The position numbers and the translations under genes were made by a program. Below, piece by piece: positions 23,951-37,175 of a stretch of DNA of 64,000 nt (its first letter is position 1; each line of letters begins with the position of its first letter). Source of the DNA: Colias croceus (Eukaryota; Arthropoda; Insecta; Lepidoptera; Pieridae); the NCBI RefSeq assembly GCF_905220415.1, contig NC_059562.1, positions 4,851,501 through 4,915,500 on the forward strand. Direction: 5' to 3'. A model generated the notes under the pieces. That model searched no databases and had not been told where the DNA came from. It was given only the letters and a program-made list of their open reading frames with translations.

Positions 23951-24356
23951 TACTTATTGGTAAGTAATTAAATACGAAAATGCTCCAAGAAGTTCATTTT
24001 GTCGACATATAAATATTTTTTTTAAATTAGGTTTTTTGTATCAGTAAGACAGCCTGAAAAATCCTTTAACCTGCATTTGGATAATGTGATAGTTTATGTA
24101 TTACATAAAAATGATAGCAATACACACGAACAAGACTATTAAAATTTAAAAAAATTCACCCCTTTATCCGCAATGGTGCATTCAACGTCCATTTGAAATA
24201 TTCCAGCAATTAATCTCTGCTGCGCGTGCTCGATAAATCTGAAATGGGATTTATTAATCATTCCGTGTTCAACAATGTATATTTCGTATTAGTCTGGCGG
24301 GAATTAAACCGTGGCCTTTGTATGTGAAGCGGTAAAACTTAACGCATATGATAACT

Positions 24357-24545
24357 GCGCCCCGCGGTTTTACCCGCATTGCTCCGCTCCTATTGGTATA
24401 AGCGTGATGATATATAGCCTATTAATAGCCTTCCTCGATAGACTATTTAACAGTGAATTATTTTTTTAAATCGGACCCATTGTTCCTGAGATTAGCGCGT
24501 TCAAGCAAACAAACACTTCACCTTTATAGAATTAGTAGGTATAAA
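24357..24545 (-). repeat. Dispersed repeat, minus orientation
   Basis: Contains 'ttgctccgctcctattggt', 'ccttcctcgata' and 'gagattagcgcgttcaagca'. Inverse of 24931-25109. Confidence 0.65.
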
Positions 24546-24930
24546 TATCAAGATCGATAAAATAGTGTAAAGGGTAGCAAGATCGATATAATAGGGAATG
24601 TATGTATTTTTATATCAGAAGCTACTATTTATACTATAGGGTGCAATATAAACATAGTTTTTGCTGAATCACGGCAGGCTTTCATGAATTAAACTATTGT
24701 TCTACGAATAGTGGTAGAGAAGTTCTAATTTATGCTTTACAAACATTCCACAAATGTATGAAAAGGTCATATTACTTTGGACATTCCATTCAGGCCTCTG
24801 TAGATATAATTTAAAGTTAAAATTTTACACCTTTACTCGTTCTGTATCTAAAAATGGTGTCTAAAAAGCCTTTCATTTTCCGGTTTAAATTTTTGTCGAG
24901 CAGCAGCAGCAAAATTTGTTACAATAATCT

Positions 24931-25109
24931 ATACTAATATTATAAAGCTGAGGAGTTTGTTTGTTTGAACGCGCTAATCTCGGGAACTACTGGTCCGATT
25001 TGAAAAATTATTTTGGTGTTAGATAGCCCATTTATCGAGGAAGGTTATAGGCTATATATCATCAAGCTACGACCAACAGGGGTGAAGCCACGGGGGTGAA
25101 AACGCTAGT
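24931..25109 (+). repeat. Dispersed repeat, plus orientation
   Basis: From 'atactaatattataaagctg' through 'gggaactactggtccgattt' and 'cgaggaaggttatagg' to 'aaaacgctagt'. A good reference copy of this subfamily. Confidence 0.7.
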
Positions 25110-28002
25110 TGTTTTTTATATAAAGATTCATCTGCGCTTAGTTTGGAAACAATCGGAGTACCTAATGCACGAATTAAATATTTATCAATATCAAGAACGC
25201 TTTGCAAAATAACTATCATAGCGATGAAAGGGCGATTTAAACTATCACACCCTTTTCACCCTCTACAAACCCCGTTATTGTTTCCGCGTATCGCTTTCAT
25301 CTATCTATATCACAGAACTCATGCATAACCCTTCAGCAGTATTGTAGTGAACGACAGGCAGTTTTGCGTTCAATACAAGATATGTAAAATGTTTGTGAAA
25401 GGAAAACTTTTCTGCAAAGCATAAAAAATTCAGTATTGTTAGCATGCGCCATAGTTTTATAGTTCCTGATAGTTTTCAGAGTTCTATTAACAATGAAATG
25501 CAGAAAACGTAACTTTTCTCAGATAGTAGGTATTACAATAATTTATACTGACTTTATGAGCTGGGATTGTGTTGAATTGTTTGTTTGAACGAGCTTATCT
25601 CAGTAATAACTGATTCAAATAAAAAAGAAATATATTTTTAGGTTCGTTAGGCCATGTATAAAAGAAGATTATGGGTTTAAATAGAGAATGGTTACATCAT
25701 TACCACTTTTTAGGTGAAACTTACATATATACACCTGTATCTATTTAAGTTAGTTCTCAGCAAACTTAATTTCCTCGTCCTTTGGTGAATCGAGATCACA
25801 ATCTATAGATCCATAGTCACATTTCTTATATAAAACATAGTCCTCCTAGGTACCATAAAATAATAGATTAAAATATGATCTCGAAATTACGACGCTATAT
25901 CGGATAATATATCTTCACTTTGTGCATTTGCTTGACCCAATTGGTTTGTAAGCTTATTCTATGTGAAATACTGGAAATGCGTAGTTTCGATATTTTCGAA
26001 AAAGGTAATTTAATTTAATTTAAATTTAATAAAATCTATCTATATTTTGTAGTGATCGCTTAGGTAAATCTTAACATATTTTGAAAATTTATCAACAGGA
26101 GGTAAATCCTATCACACAATTAATATGTTTGATAAATAATAATAAGCCCTAGTTTATTTAAATTATCTGTTATCATTTACATTTTTGAAGGAATTATACA
26201 AGCGGAAATAAAGTTCATTAACCTTTTACTATATTGGTATTTATTTATTAAATTTTCTGCCCCAGCAGACATGGTTCTGCCCTATTAATCCTTTATCATG
26301 TTTTTTTTCCATAAGGACCTTCCTTGTACCTTAAGAAACAGTTAAAAAAATAGCCGAAGCGGTCGAGCCGTTCTGAAGTTGCTTAGAAACACATTTAGCG
26401 ATTCATTTTTTTACATATAATAATGAATTCACGTATACAATTAATGAACTTGCAGTTAATACTTTACCTTGACTTTGAAAATGCAAATTATCTTTGCTTT
26501 TTATCATCTTATCAGTCATAATAAGAGTAACGTAAACACAAGTTAATGAACTAGACATTCTCGGTATGTTTTTGATTTTTAGCATTTACCTACGTTGCTT
26601 CAAATACATACTACATTTTTGATAAGAATAATAAAGTTAACAAATCATTTCATTCGTCAATTATTGGTCATTTACCGGAGAAAAAGCATGTTTTAAATAA
26701 TTAATATAAAACAGCAATTCTTTCTTTAAACAATAAACAGTCTTATATCATAGAAACTAACATTCGCAACAAAGTCCTATCAAAACTATTCTACAACTAT
26801 GCGCGTTTGCTCAGATAATTTCTAACCCCTTCTAGAATTTTATGAGCAATAATGTCGCTTGGAAATTCTTGGATATTATACAAAGGCGTTTGAATATATT
26901 CTTATCTAAATTGTTATCTTGCTCTACAACTTACACTTATTGAGAAGTTTAATATTAAAGTTGCTATGTGCATTCTGTGCATGTTTTTTTATCTTAAGTT
27001 TAATTATAGGTACCTATATCTTCGTGCAAAACATATGTATAAGTATAATAAATCTGTTGAGAAAACAGAAGTTTCTTCAGGGAAGAACCTTTAATAAAAT
27101 GTTATGTACCTACTTACTTATATATTGGAATGATACCTACCTATACGTAGATTCTACCTACGTACTAAGGCAACAAAAATGAAGATAGCTTCGCAAAAGC
27201 CGTAGTTACTTTGGGGACCTCATCAGGATCTCGACTTACAAAGCTTTGTTGTGGTTTGTGACCGATTGCTGTTCCGAATTTAGTAAAGCAAAAAAATACA
27301 CTTCTATTTCGGAATGTTTAAATTGTTTTGTTGTTACCTAGGATGTTTTAACATATTGCCGATGCAATAAAGAATTAACAGATCTTATACAACGATTTGT
27401 ATAAGATCTGTTAATTCTTTATTTTTATTTTCATTTTAATATTGATTGAAATGCGAGTCAAATTGGTGGTATTTCTACATAGGTAACAATAGATACAATA
27501 AAACTTCCAGCTTCATGCACACATGCAATATCGATCAGCTATATAAAACGTAAATATATTTTTAATAATTCCCAGAGCTTCGATACAAGAAACAATAGCG
27601 AAATATGTTCATCAATATTGAAGTGAACATTATTTGCACTATATTTATGGAAGTTCAATTCTGAAGCTGGCATAGGTATTCTGATCGATTTTATTTAAAT
27701 TGATTGAGATGTTTTTTTGTCTGTTAGGGATGAAAACGCTTTCTCATTTGTTAGTCTGTCTCGTTAGCTGCTGATAAATATTCATAATTTACTACCTATC
27801 CCCTTTTTCTGGCATGCTTTGCGATTTGTGTAGGGATTGGACTCATTCTAAAGACTAGTGCGTCTCGCTGCATTTATTGAGACAAAACATACGTGCAGTG
27901 AAACAGCATTGTAATAAGAGATAATGATGTATTATATCATCGTGATACGTGGAGGGAATACTCAATACTTACCAGAAGATGCCACTATGTATTTACCCAA
28001 TA
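25110..28002. other. AT-rich DNA with one perfect hairpin
   Basis: No gene supported; short open frames lack recognisable features. A perfect inverted repeat (26-bp arms, 4-bp loop) lies at 27367-27422. A diverged dispersed-repeat fragment lies near 25575-25680. Confidence 0.45.
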
Positions 28003-28272
28003 ATTCTATTATAAATGCGGAAGTTTGTAAGAATGTGTAGATGTGCCTGTTTGTGACTCTTTCATGAAAAAAGCTCGTAACAAATTTTGATGATACTTAG
28101 CAGTAGTGTAATTTATGAACCAGAATACCACATAGCTTCCTATAGCAATACTTGCTTATGCCCGTGGTTTCGTCAGTGCCACACAGTTAATAGGTTGATA
28201 ATAGAAATATTCGTATAACACTTGCTTATACCCGCGGGTTCGTTTGCAGGTGAAACCACGCGGCACAACTAG
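28003..28272 (+). repeat. Degenerate dispersed repeat
   Basis: Starts 'attctattataaatgcgga', ends 'cgcggcacaactagta', with two 'cttgcttatrcccg'-type blocks inside. Confidence 0.45.
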
Positions 28273-28706
28273 TACATAAGCCTTTTACTTCCCGCCATCG
28301 GATCTGCAGGTGATAATGAATACTCTTGGGAAGTCAACTTGAACTAGCGGTGCACATCCACACCGGAAAATAAACTGTATTTAGCAATTACGACCCTAAG
28401 GTATTAATAATAAGATTGAATTTTCTGTGAGCGTATTCAACAATCTGGCGTTTGTAATACGAAAGCGACTATCTTTTCCGGCTATTCAATCTTTCTGAAA
28501 TTATCATAGCTAGTGATGTAAACGCTAGGAAATTTATTTTATAGTGATGGTAAGATATTCTATATATTTACTGATTTTCCAAGGTTCCGTTAATTTTTAA
28601 TATATTTTTTTTAATATTGATATTTAAACCCGGGGGTTGAAATTGTCTTTTATTCATCACGTTTCGATAGGAGCAAGATCTCGAGTTGAGGGTAGTAATA
28701 AATAAA

Positions 28707-28940
28707 TCTTATCTTAATATCTAAGGCGAAAGTTTGTAAGTATGGATGTATAGATGTATGGATGTTTGTTACTCTTTCACGTAAAAACTACTGAACCGAT
28801 TACAATGAAATTTAGCACACATATTGAGGGTAACTTGGATTAACACATAGGATAGTTTTTATCCCGGAAATCCTACGGGAACGGGAACTATGCGGGTTTT
28901 CCTTTGCAAACGCGGGCGAAGCCGCGGGCGGAAATCTAGT
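28707..28940 (+). repeat. Dispersed repeat, plus orientation
   Basis: Shares 'tttatcccggaaatcc', 'ggaactatgcgggttttcct' and 'gcgggcgaagccgcgggcgg' with 54470-54689, apparently at high identity. Confidence 0.75.
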
Positions 28941-29790
28941 AAGAAAATAAATGATTCGAAAAAATTTTGCACGTTGGTATACATAAAGTCAGTTCATAAG
29001 CAGCTTTATCCGAGACCGGAGCGAGCGACTAAACCATAATTCACACTAATCCGTCTCTGACAGGCACTTCCCAGTCTACTTCCATAGATGTTATATAGTA
29101 TATACCTACCTTTATACTGTGTTCCTACTTCCATAAATTTTATTTATACCTAGATACTTCTAGTTTCTTCTATGTCTTCGCGACTGCGTCCGTTTCGTCT
29201 AAAATTTAACCTAAGTAAGTATTATATACTAAAATATTCATCGAGAATCACTCTATCTATTAAATAAACCGCATCAAAATCTGTTGCGTATTTTAAAAGA
29301 GATAGAGACAGAATTTGTTAATACGCTTTTATTAGATTCACCTGTAGATTGTACGTAATCGACACGTTTTTATAACCGAATCTCAACTCGATTTTGTCCT
29401 ACTTTAAACTGTTTTTCGGTGACAATACATAACTTCATGAGTTTAAACGTGTTTTTAACTACTTTAATTACTTTATACTATGTAGTGATACGTATTTCTA
29501 AGATTTACATTTCACACCAATTGCTATATCTATCCAATTGTTTCCTTGACCTATGTTGTAGTTCAGATTGCGTGTGGGTGTCAATAGACATTAGTTATTA
29601 CGTCGATTTAATTGAATTCACTTGAACATGACTTTTGTAAATCATTGTAGAACCAGTTGTGTTTCGCTTAATTTGAGGTGTGCGTGTTGATTAATTGAAC
29701 GTAGACTGTAAACTTTTATTTATGAATGAGTATTAGTTTTGTGTATAATAATTTGGTTGAAATGCGTGCCTTTTTATAATATATTCTTCA

Positions 29791-30015
29791 TCTACACTAA
29801 TATTATAAAGAGGAAAACTTTGTTTGTTTGTTTGTTTGATTGTAATGAATAGGCTCATAAACTACTGGACCGATTTGAAAAATTCTTTCACCATTCGAAA
29901 GCTACATTATCCACGAGTAACATAGGCTAGGTTTTATCCCGGAAATCCCACGGGAACGGGAACTATGCGGGTTTTTCTTTGAAAACGCGGGCGAAGCCGC
30001 AGGCGGAAAGCTAGT
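29791..30015 (+). repeat. Dispersed repeat, plus orientation
   Basis: Begins 'tctacactaatattataaag' with GTTT repeats, then switches to the 'tttatcccggaaatccca' half seen at 28707. It looks like a chimera of the two subfamilies. Confidence 0.7.
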
Positions 30016-31078
30016 GTTCTTATAAAGTGTCTTTTCAATTCTATCATCCAGAAGTTTCTTTGTTTATTTAAGAGCCCAGTACTACAAACAAAATAAGAGT
30101 GTGATACCTAGTTCGTTGTTTTTAAAACTAAACGTTCTATATCTTCGAATATTATATTGCGTATGTTATTTCTTTCGATCAGATAAATTCATCTTAAAAA
30201 TCGCTTTTAATTGGTCGTCGAGATAAGAATGAAGGAATAGGTATATAGAATTAACATAATTATATGCAAACATCAGTCAAAGAATCTCGATAAATGAATC
30301 TTTATAGTTTTTTTCTTCACTTATTTCAAAGTAAATTAGATTAAAGAACTCTATCTTAGAATAAAGTGCTTGAATATTAACTTCATAGAGTACCTACAAT
30401 CTCGTTGAGCTACTTTAAATCTCAAGAAAAGTCGATCAAATATTGAATCGTGACATAGCAACAGTGAAGTTCGCATTACTACTTTAAGTACCTACTGAAT
30501 GGTAGAAGGTACATCGAATAAGGGCCATGCGTTTCGGCGTAACGGTGCTCTGCTTGAGAGATTTCAATCTTGGTTTGTTATAAATTAGAAGAGATTGGAA
30601 GGTATATAATCCAGAAGTTTTTTGGTAGATTTATTGTAGTCTTTGGTTTTTAATATTAAGGCTATGATTAAACTGCATTAAGTATATATACAATTTTAGT
30701 CAAACAACTTCTGCACATTTTTTGTGGAAAAATGGTATTTTTCATGAGAACTTATCTCATCGATACAATTTTACATATTGCTTATAGGTATATTAGAACA
30801 AAGAAATGGTCTAATTAACCCTAAACCTAATAAATTTTAATTACACAAGATATCGAAGCAATATATTTTGAAGCTCTTTTGTTTTAACAAGAGCTTACGA
30901 AAGTTAATTAGAAGATAATTACTTTCTCGTAAATCTTAAACTCATCTACCGTTTTAACATAGATATATCTGTAGTATAGTTAAATCTTTAATTCGCGATA
31001 GCTCAATATAGCTCAACCTATCGTAAGTAGATATCTGTGAAAGTAATTTAAGTTTATTATTTTTAACAACTAGCTGTG
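30016..31078. other. AT-rich DNA, no gene seen
   Basis: No supported feature. Confidence 0.4.
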
Positions 31079-31270
31079 CCCCGCTGTTTTACCCGCATTG
31101 CTCCGCTCCTATTGGTCTTAGCGTGATTATAGCCTATAGCCTTCCTCGATAAATGAGCTATCTAACACCGAAATAATTTTTCAAATCGGACCAGTAGTTT
31201 CTGAGATTAGCGCGTTCATGCAAACAAACAAACGAACAAACTCTTCAGCTTTATATTACCTAGCATAGAT
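31079..31270 (-). repeat. Dispersed repeat, minus orientation
   Basis: Begins 'actagctgtgccccgctgtt' and holds 'ttgctccgctcctattggtc' and 'gagattagcgcgttcatgca', matching 24357. Confidence 0.7.
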
Positions 31271-34103
31271 ATATCGATAAGAAAGTAAAAGGGGCACAAA
31301 TTCAAAAAGTGATTGATCCGTTCAAAAAGTGCAATCAAAATATAGATTGGAGGCGTGATAAATTGTTAAGTAGAAATGGAGGCACGACTGTGCAACAGAC
31401 AAACAATTTTACTGTTATTACCTATACAGATTATCTTGTAGAGACTGTTTTTGATTCCGATAAACATGGACTGGGTCTTGAGTTTGGAAGTTGGTTTCTT
31501 TGGTCAAAAGCGACAAGAAGCATTATGTCGTTTTGTACGCGATGAGATGAATATTATGAAGAAACAGAACAGAATCTAAGAGAGTTTTTTTCAGATTAAA
31601 TAATAAAATGGCAAACAATTAAAATGGACTCAAAAGAAAAACATTTTTATATTAACAACGTGGTGTACATTCATTTGAGGAGCTGCGCTCTTTTTGAGGT
31701 TGCCTGAAAGAGCAGGAAACATTTTTCTACAAATAACTTGGAAATATCAGTACCTCAGTACCTCATCAGTACCTAAAACTTGTATTTCGATAAATATAAC
31801 GCTCTAGATTGTATGTTATATCATTGAATATCGGAATCATGTATAAGATTAATCTGATTTTCAGAAGAACAGAGTGCTAATTATATCTACTTGCCAACCT
31901 TTGATGTCCTACTAATATTAATTAATACGAATAACTCAAGCGTATTCAATAGGATTATAACTGTATGTAGGCTTAAGATTGTATAATTATTTAATATTCA
32001 TAATAAGAGATATGAGAAGAGAAAATTCTAGAGCTAGTAATTTGTGTCCTACTTGTAGTCTTTTAGTAGCAACCACCCGATTCATTTTACACTGTTATGT
32101 TTTTAAATTATGGGTAAAAACACTTTCCAAACCCAAGGAAAATCGCATATAATAAACTACAAGCGGTATAAAACGTCGGACAAAGCGATCATTTTCTTAC
32201 TATACATTTATGGACGTAATTACAGAATGTCATTTTCCGATGGACCTTCCGTATTATCAGAAGTAGTTTGCATCTAACGGCACTTAATGTGGTGTGATAA
32301 TGAACCTCATTATTTTATTATTAGATACCACTTTTGTATGACAAGCTATTAATTTATACGTGCGTGGAAAATTGGTAATGTTTGAATTGTGGTGTGGAAT
32401 TATTGTTTTGGGAACTAGGTTAGTTAAGGTATATTGATATTTGATATGGCTATAATTCAAAGTTTGGATGAGTATATGCTTCAGTGGTTGATTAATACGT
32501 GATTGCGGTATGTATACAGATATAATATGTACGTATGTTAATGATATACTATAGGAGAATACGTTTGGTTGAACCTAATGATCATAGGAACTGTTTGCTC
32601 CAATCAAGAAAACATTCTTGGATAGTTCATATATCAAGTAAGTTTATAAGTATCATGCTAAGCCAGTAACAGCGGAATTTCAATGAAAAAAGCTGACATC
32701 TATTAGACACACCACGTCTCATCCTATTTCACGCGATCGAAGTCGCGGGCACAGCTAGTATAGCAATGTAAAGTAATAGTAATATGTAATAAGTAATATA
32801 GCAATGTAAATATGTATTAGTTTTAAATGAAGAAGACATGCCACATATTTCGTATAGTTTTGTTGCGTCAGTCATCATAAATATGATTGATTATTACCTG
32901 GCGTGCCAATATTTTAATTTGTTTCTTTGTATACTGCAACACACGGAACCCTTCCTACGGATGTTCTGCAGTTTGTATTATTAGGTGACCCTCTTGTTAG
33001 GAAGATGATTGCATAATATAATTAATCGAATGGTCAATGAAATTGCCGCACATGGCGTCTGAAATCGAGTAGGAAATTGATTAGTTATTCCTTCAATAAT
33101 TAACTTTTTGGCATCTTTAAGAAGTGAGAATTTGACTATTTAAAACAGTGATTTTGGTAATAACTATTTAAAACAGTGATTTTGGTAATGCGTACATAAT
33201 ATATTTTATGTAAATATCATACACAATGGAATAACAAAATATTTGTTATTGGCGAATCAAATTGTGCTAGAGATGTAAGATTTAGTCTTTGAAAATGGCA
33301 AACAATTGCTCTACAATTCGTATTGCTTCCGATTTTACCAAGATTCGATAAGTAACCTACCAGTGTACGCTGGGCTGCACAGGATGTTAAAGTTGATAAA
33401 AAAATATAAGATTTCTGATAGTTAGTGCTTCCTAAATGAAAAATAGTGGGATGTAAAGGTGTACGCTGATCCGTGGTCACCACAGCATGACGGCAGTTCG
33501 GTCATGGCGGTCTGGTGCGGCGCGCGTATCCTACCATTAGAGAGACGCGTTTATTCTATCACTCTTGTGGTTTGTTTCTTTATTTTGTTAATTAATTAGT
33601 GGGTTTTGTACGGATGGTTATGAATATGTAGGATTGTTTGTAGGGATGGAATATGGTGAATCGATATCAGTTATAGTGTACGAATGGTGTCCATTTAGAA
33701 ATAAGTTGGTGTTGTATTTATAGCATGTATTAGAAATAATTCGTGTTTTATTGGTCGGATTTTTTTTAAAGTTAAAATACAATAATGATTTTGGGGAGAT
33801 GAAGATCGAAGGGATATGGTATCGCTGTGGTGATTGTTAAATTATGGAATAATAAAGTTAAAGGATGTGCTGTGTACTTACAAAGCAATTGGAAAAAATG
33901 TGTTGAAGCGATTGTTTTAGTGGTTGTGTTTCTTGGAAATTTTGTGGAAATTTTGGTAGTGTGGTAAATTGTGTGAAATATGGGATTAGTGTAAACTTTA
34001 AAGTGTATAAATTGTAAATGTATTTAAGTTGTCTTTGTGTGAGCTCAAGCGTAAGATGATAAGTCGATTATATTATATATTTGAGAGGCTTCATTTAATG
34101 ATC

Positions 34104-34105
<2 letters not shown>
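31271..34105. other. AT-rich DNA with a CpG-rich block, no gene called
   Basis: A 28-bp direct duplication lies at about 33138-33195 and a ctag-type repeat end at about 32730-32760. Positions 33480-33550 form an isolated CpG-rich block containing 'catggcggtctggtgcggcg'. It could be a promoter or 5' exon, but no splice donor with a matching frame was found. Confidence 0.35.

Positions 34106-34151
<46 letters not shown>
34106..34151. repeat. Poly(T) run, 46 bp
   Basis: An uninterrupted T-run, possibly the A-tail of a retroposed sequence on the minus strand whose body I could not identify. Length in an assembly is unreliable. Confidence 0.8.
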
Positions 34152-34158
<7 letters not shown>

Positions 34159-34630
34159 TTCTATATAAAATCAACACAAACAAATATATAACAGTGCTTT
34201 CGATTTCTTAAAAATAAGTAGGTAGGTACTTAGCTACACTTAAAAATTCATTTTCAGTTATCAGGTAGGTACTTTAAACAAAACAAAGCAAAGTGGTGTG
34301 TCTGACCTGTGGAAATCACTTATCTAATAAATCCGAGTTTTAAATCACAGATACAACTACATAATGATCGCCAAAAATCTCCAAGCATTGTGAAGTTGAT
34401 TAGGTCTTGCGATACAAGTAATTTTTTTTTATTAAGAACATATGACACTTAGTTATCTCCATATTTGGTTAGGTCAAAACATCAAATAGCCAATGTTTAA
34501 AAGTACTGAAGTTTTATCTTTAAGTTTCGGGAATGTATTGTAGGTTTATTAATTATTACCTATTTCTTAGAGCGATAAACGTCTTAAATTTTCAAGATGC
34601 GGACAAACTTTCATGTTAAAACTACATCTA
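34152..34630. other. Spacer, no gene seen
   Basis: AT-rich sequence ending at the LINE target site. Confidence 0.4.
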
Positions 34631-34644
34631 GGCTTAGCTTATCT

Positions 34645-35395
34645 TAGCGCCAGGACTAGACCCCTTCTGCGTCGTCCGCAACGGGTCATGGCGCTAAGAA
34701 TATCGCGGGCATATCGGACTGTCTCTTTTGAAGCAGCCTGCGTGCTAGCCGGAACCCCCCCTTGGGAACTTGACGCTGCGGTACTCGCGGACGTGTACCG
34801 GCGAATCGCTGGGTCCAGGTCTTCGGGGCTGGAACCAAACCCCGAAGAAGTGTCGCGCTGGAGGGCTTCGGCTCGCGAGCGTCTGATGGAGGAATGGGTG
34901 CGGCGGCTCGAGAACCCAACTGCAGGTGTAAGGACGGTGGAGGCTATCCGGCCGGTCCTTTTAGAATGGTGCAGCAGACGACATGGGGCTCTCACGTTCC
35001 GTTTGACACAGGTGCTGTCTGGACACGGATGTTTCGGACGATACCTGTGTCGAGTCGCGATCCGGGAGCCAACCATGACCTGCCATTGGTGTCCAAGCGA
35101 GGAGGATACAGCGGACCACACGCTGAGTGTGTGTCCTGCGTGGTCCGTGGCTAGACAGCGATTGGTCGCTGCTGTGGGGCCGGATCTCTCGCTCCCGTCC
35201 GTGGTTCGCGCCATGGTTGGAGGCTCCAGGTCCTGGCGTGCGGTGGTCGCCTTCTGTGAGGAGGTGATGGTGCGAAAGGAGGAGGCGGAGCGGGTTCGCG
35301 AGGGGAACCCTCTCGCGGACCCGATGCGGCGCCGGCGACCCTTTAGGCGCCGACGCCGAGTCGCGGTCGCTAGCGATCGCGACCTGCCTCCTTAG
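34645..35395 (+). pseudogene. R1-clade ORF2 C-terminal fragment
   Basis: The frame is open from host DNA at 34613, but the element begins at 34645. The protein is Arg-rich, with an RT-downstream helical region and a C-terminal zinc-binding motif, CHWC followed by His and Cys (about residues 155-175 counted from 34613), as in R1/TRAS-type ORF2 proteins. It ends in a strongly basic tail. The endonuclease and RT domains are missing. Overlapping frames on both strands are by-products of GC-rich codon use. Confidence 0.75.
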
Positions 35396-35730
35396 CGAAG
35401 GGCTCTGGACGATGGACCGGGGACATGCTCCATCGTCCGGGGCAGTGAGGTGACATGAGACGTGTTCCGCTCATGCCGCCTCGCAGATGAAGGAGGAGGA
35501 GCGCACGTGTGCAGCCATAGGTGGTAACGGAGGTGGGCCCGTAACCGGGCGTCCGCTGCCGGAGTCGTGGACGATTTCTAAGAGTACCCGCGGCCCCGGC
35601 TAACTGCGCGGCTCGACGGAACACAGTGGGGTTTTAGTCGGTAAGAATCCGACATAACCCTTGGCTCCTTCCCCGGGGGCCGTGGGTATCTTTGGAAGAT
35701 TTCCCCACTATAAAAAAAAAAAAAAAAAAA
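34645..35730 (+). mobile_element. R1-clade LINE, 5'-truncated, with target duplication
   Basis: The 14-bp sequence GGCTTAGCTTATCT lies at 34631-34644 and again at 35731-35744, exactly flanking the element, and the 3' end is an A-run of about 19. This is a textbook target-primed insertion. It is much GC-richer than its surroundings. Only the 3' part of ORF2 and the 3' UTR remain. The last 150 bp recur at 13625-13786, so at least two copies of the family are present. Confidence 0.9.
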
Positions 35731-35744
35731 GGCTTAGCTTATCT

Positions 35745-36249
35745 AAAAATACCAAAGGTCCATTCAATTAAACAAACTTAGTTACGAGATAGCGCTCTCT
35801 CCGACTTGTCAGCGCTAACTAATTGGTCGGAATTATCTAACAGATAACTGGGAGGCTTCTGATTTATCAGAGAAATTGCGATGCCTGCCCGATTTATTGC
35901 CAGATGTTAGATATTACGCTTGTAATGCTTGGCAAGTTAAATTTTTTTTTATATTCGTATTCGAATAAACTGCTCCAAGAAGAAGAAAAAGGGTGATTGG
36001 TATGTAGGATATAATAGTCGGTATAAGTGGGATTGTTGTAATAATTATAGTTGTAACTTGTAGTTAAAACGATTATTTACTATGATTAGGTACTACGAAA
36101 GGATAGTTGGTCTCTGTTTTTTATGCTGTAGCTATGAATTTGGATGAATTTTTAACCGACTTAAAAAAAAAAAGGAGGAGGTTATTGAGGATAGATAGTT
36201 GCAACCATGTCACACTGCATTTTAACGTAAAATCAAAACTTAAAGGGGT
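35745..36249. other. Spacer, no gene seen
   Basis: AT-rich, ending with an 'aaccgactt...aaaggaggagg' motif at about 36158-36182 that I recall as a common lepidopteran repeat fragment. Confidence 0.4.
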
Positions 36250-36402
36250 TTCGCAAGAGCAATTCTCCGCAACTATTTTTTGTCTCTCCCATCAACTCTA
36301 TGGGGAGTTGCGTCGCTACGTGCGCGCACTTACTAGCCCATGGACTTGATGGGAGAGACAAAATAGTTGCGGAGACAAAAGTTGCTCTTGCGCGCTAGCT
36401 CT
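36250..36402. mobile_element. MITE, same family as 60321
   Basis: A palindromic element: the right arm, with 'gatgggagagacaaaatagt' and ending 'gcgcgctagctct', is the inverse of the left arm. The left end lacks the outer 'gagctagcgcgc' terminus present in the copy at 60321, so this copy is truncated or diverged there. Confidence 0.7.
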
Positions 36403-37175
36403 ACGTAAGTATCTACATAATTGTTGATACACTTACTACAAAGCATACAATAACAATACGCTACGATGATAATAATTATGTTAAACGTTATTTTTTATTC
36501 AATTAAATGCAATTTGTTATGCCGCATGAGCAGTTGAGTTGCGTATTAATTAAGCCGGTGTAAAGCAAAGCATTCATTTGTGAAAGTAATAATCAGCTCA
36601 ATATTAAAAGCATTTAATTATTAATGAGATGTACGTCACTCGATGTTGATGGAATTTAAAACTTTTAAAAGCGTTTAACATGATGATGATGTTTAATTTA
36701 TCGTAATGGGGTCTGTTGGTTTTTCTCTTTGTGGAATATGTTGTTGTTAATAAGTGAATAATATAATTTGCGCATATTGTGAATAAATCGAGTAAGTAGT
36801 GTCTAAAGTTAATAATAATACGGTATATAATTTGCTAGGGTCGTGCTAGCAATTCCGATCAATTAGTCCGAATAGAATTGTCAGGATTTTGTGCTTTGGG
36901 CGATATTTAATTAAATTCAAAGTTGAGAAGGTCAAACCATTGTGTATATATTTTTCCAATTTGCTTCGCATAAGCATGCTTTTAAAATCAATTAATTTCC
37001 TCTTATTCAATGAATTTGTATGTACACAAGTTTTATAATTAAACACTGCGTCATTGCACCGATAGGGTCGGCAAAAAAAACGTAACAAAATCACTTAGTT
37101 CTAAACAAGATCGTGCGAACCAAAAAAGGTTATTGACAACGGCCGTGACAATGTTCATCACGATTGGGATGTAAA
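36403..37175. other. AT-rich DNA, no gene seen
   Basis: No supported feature. Confidence 0.4.

Noticed and set aside
34639..35214. Minus-strand 191-codon frame
   Set aside because: Antisense shadow of the GC-rich R1-clade ORF2 fragment.
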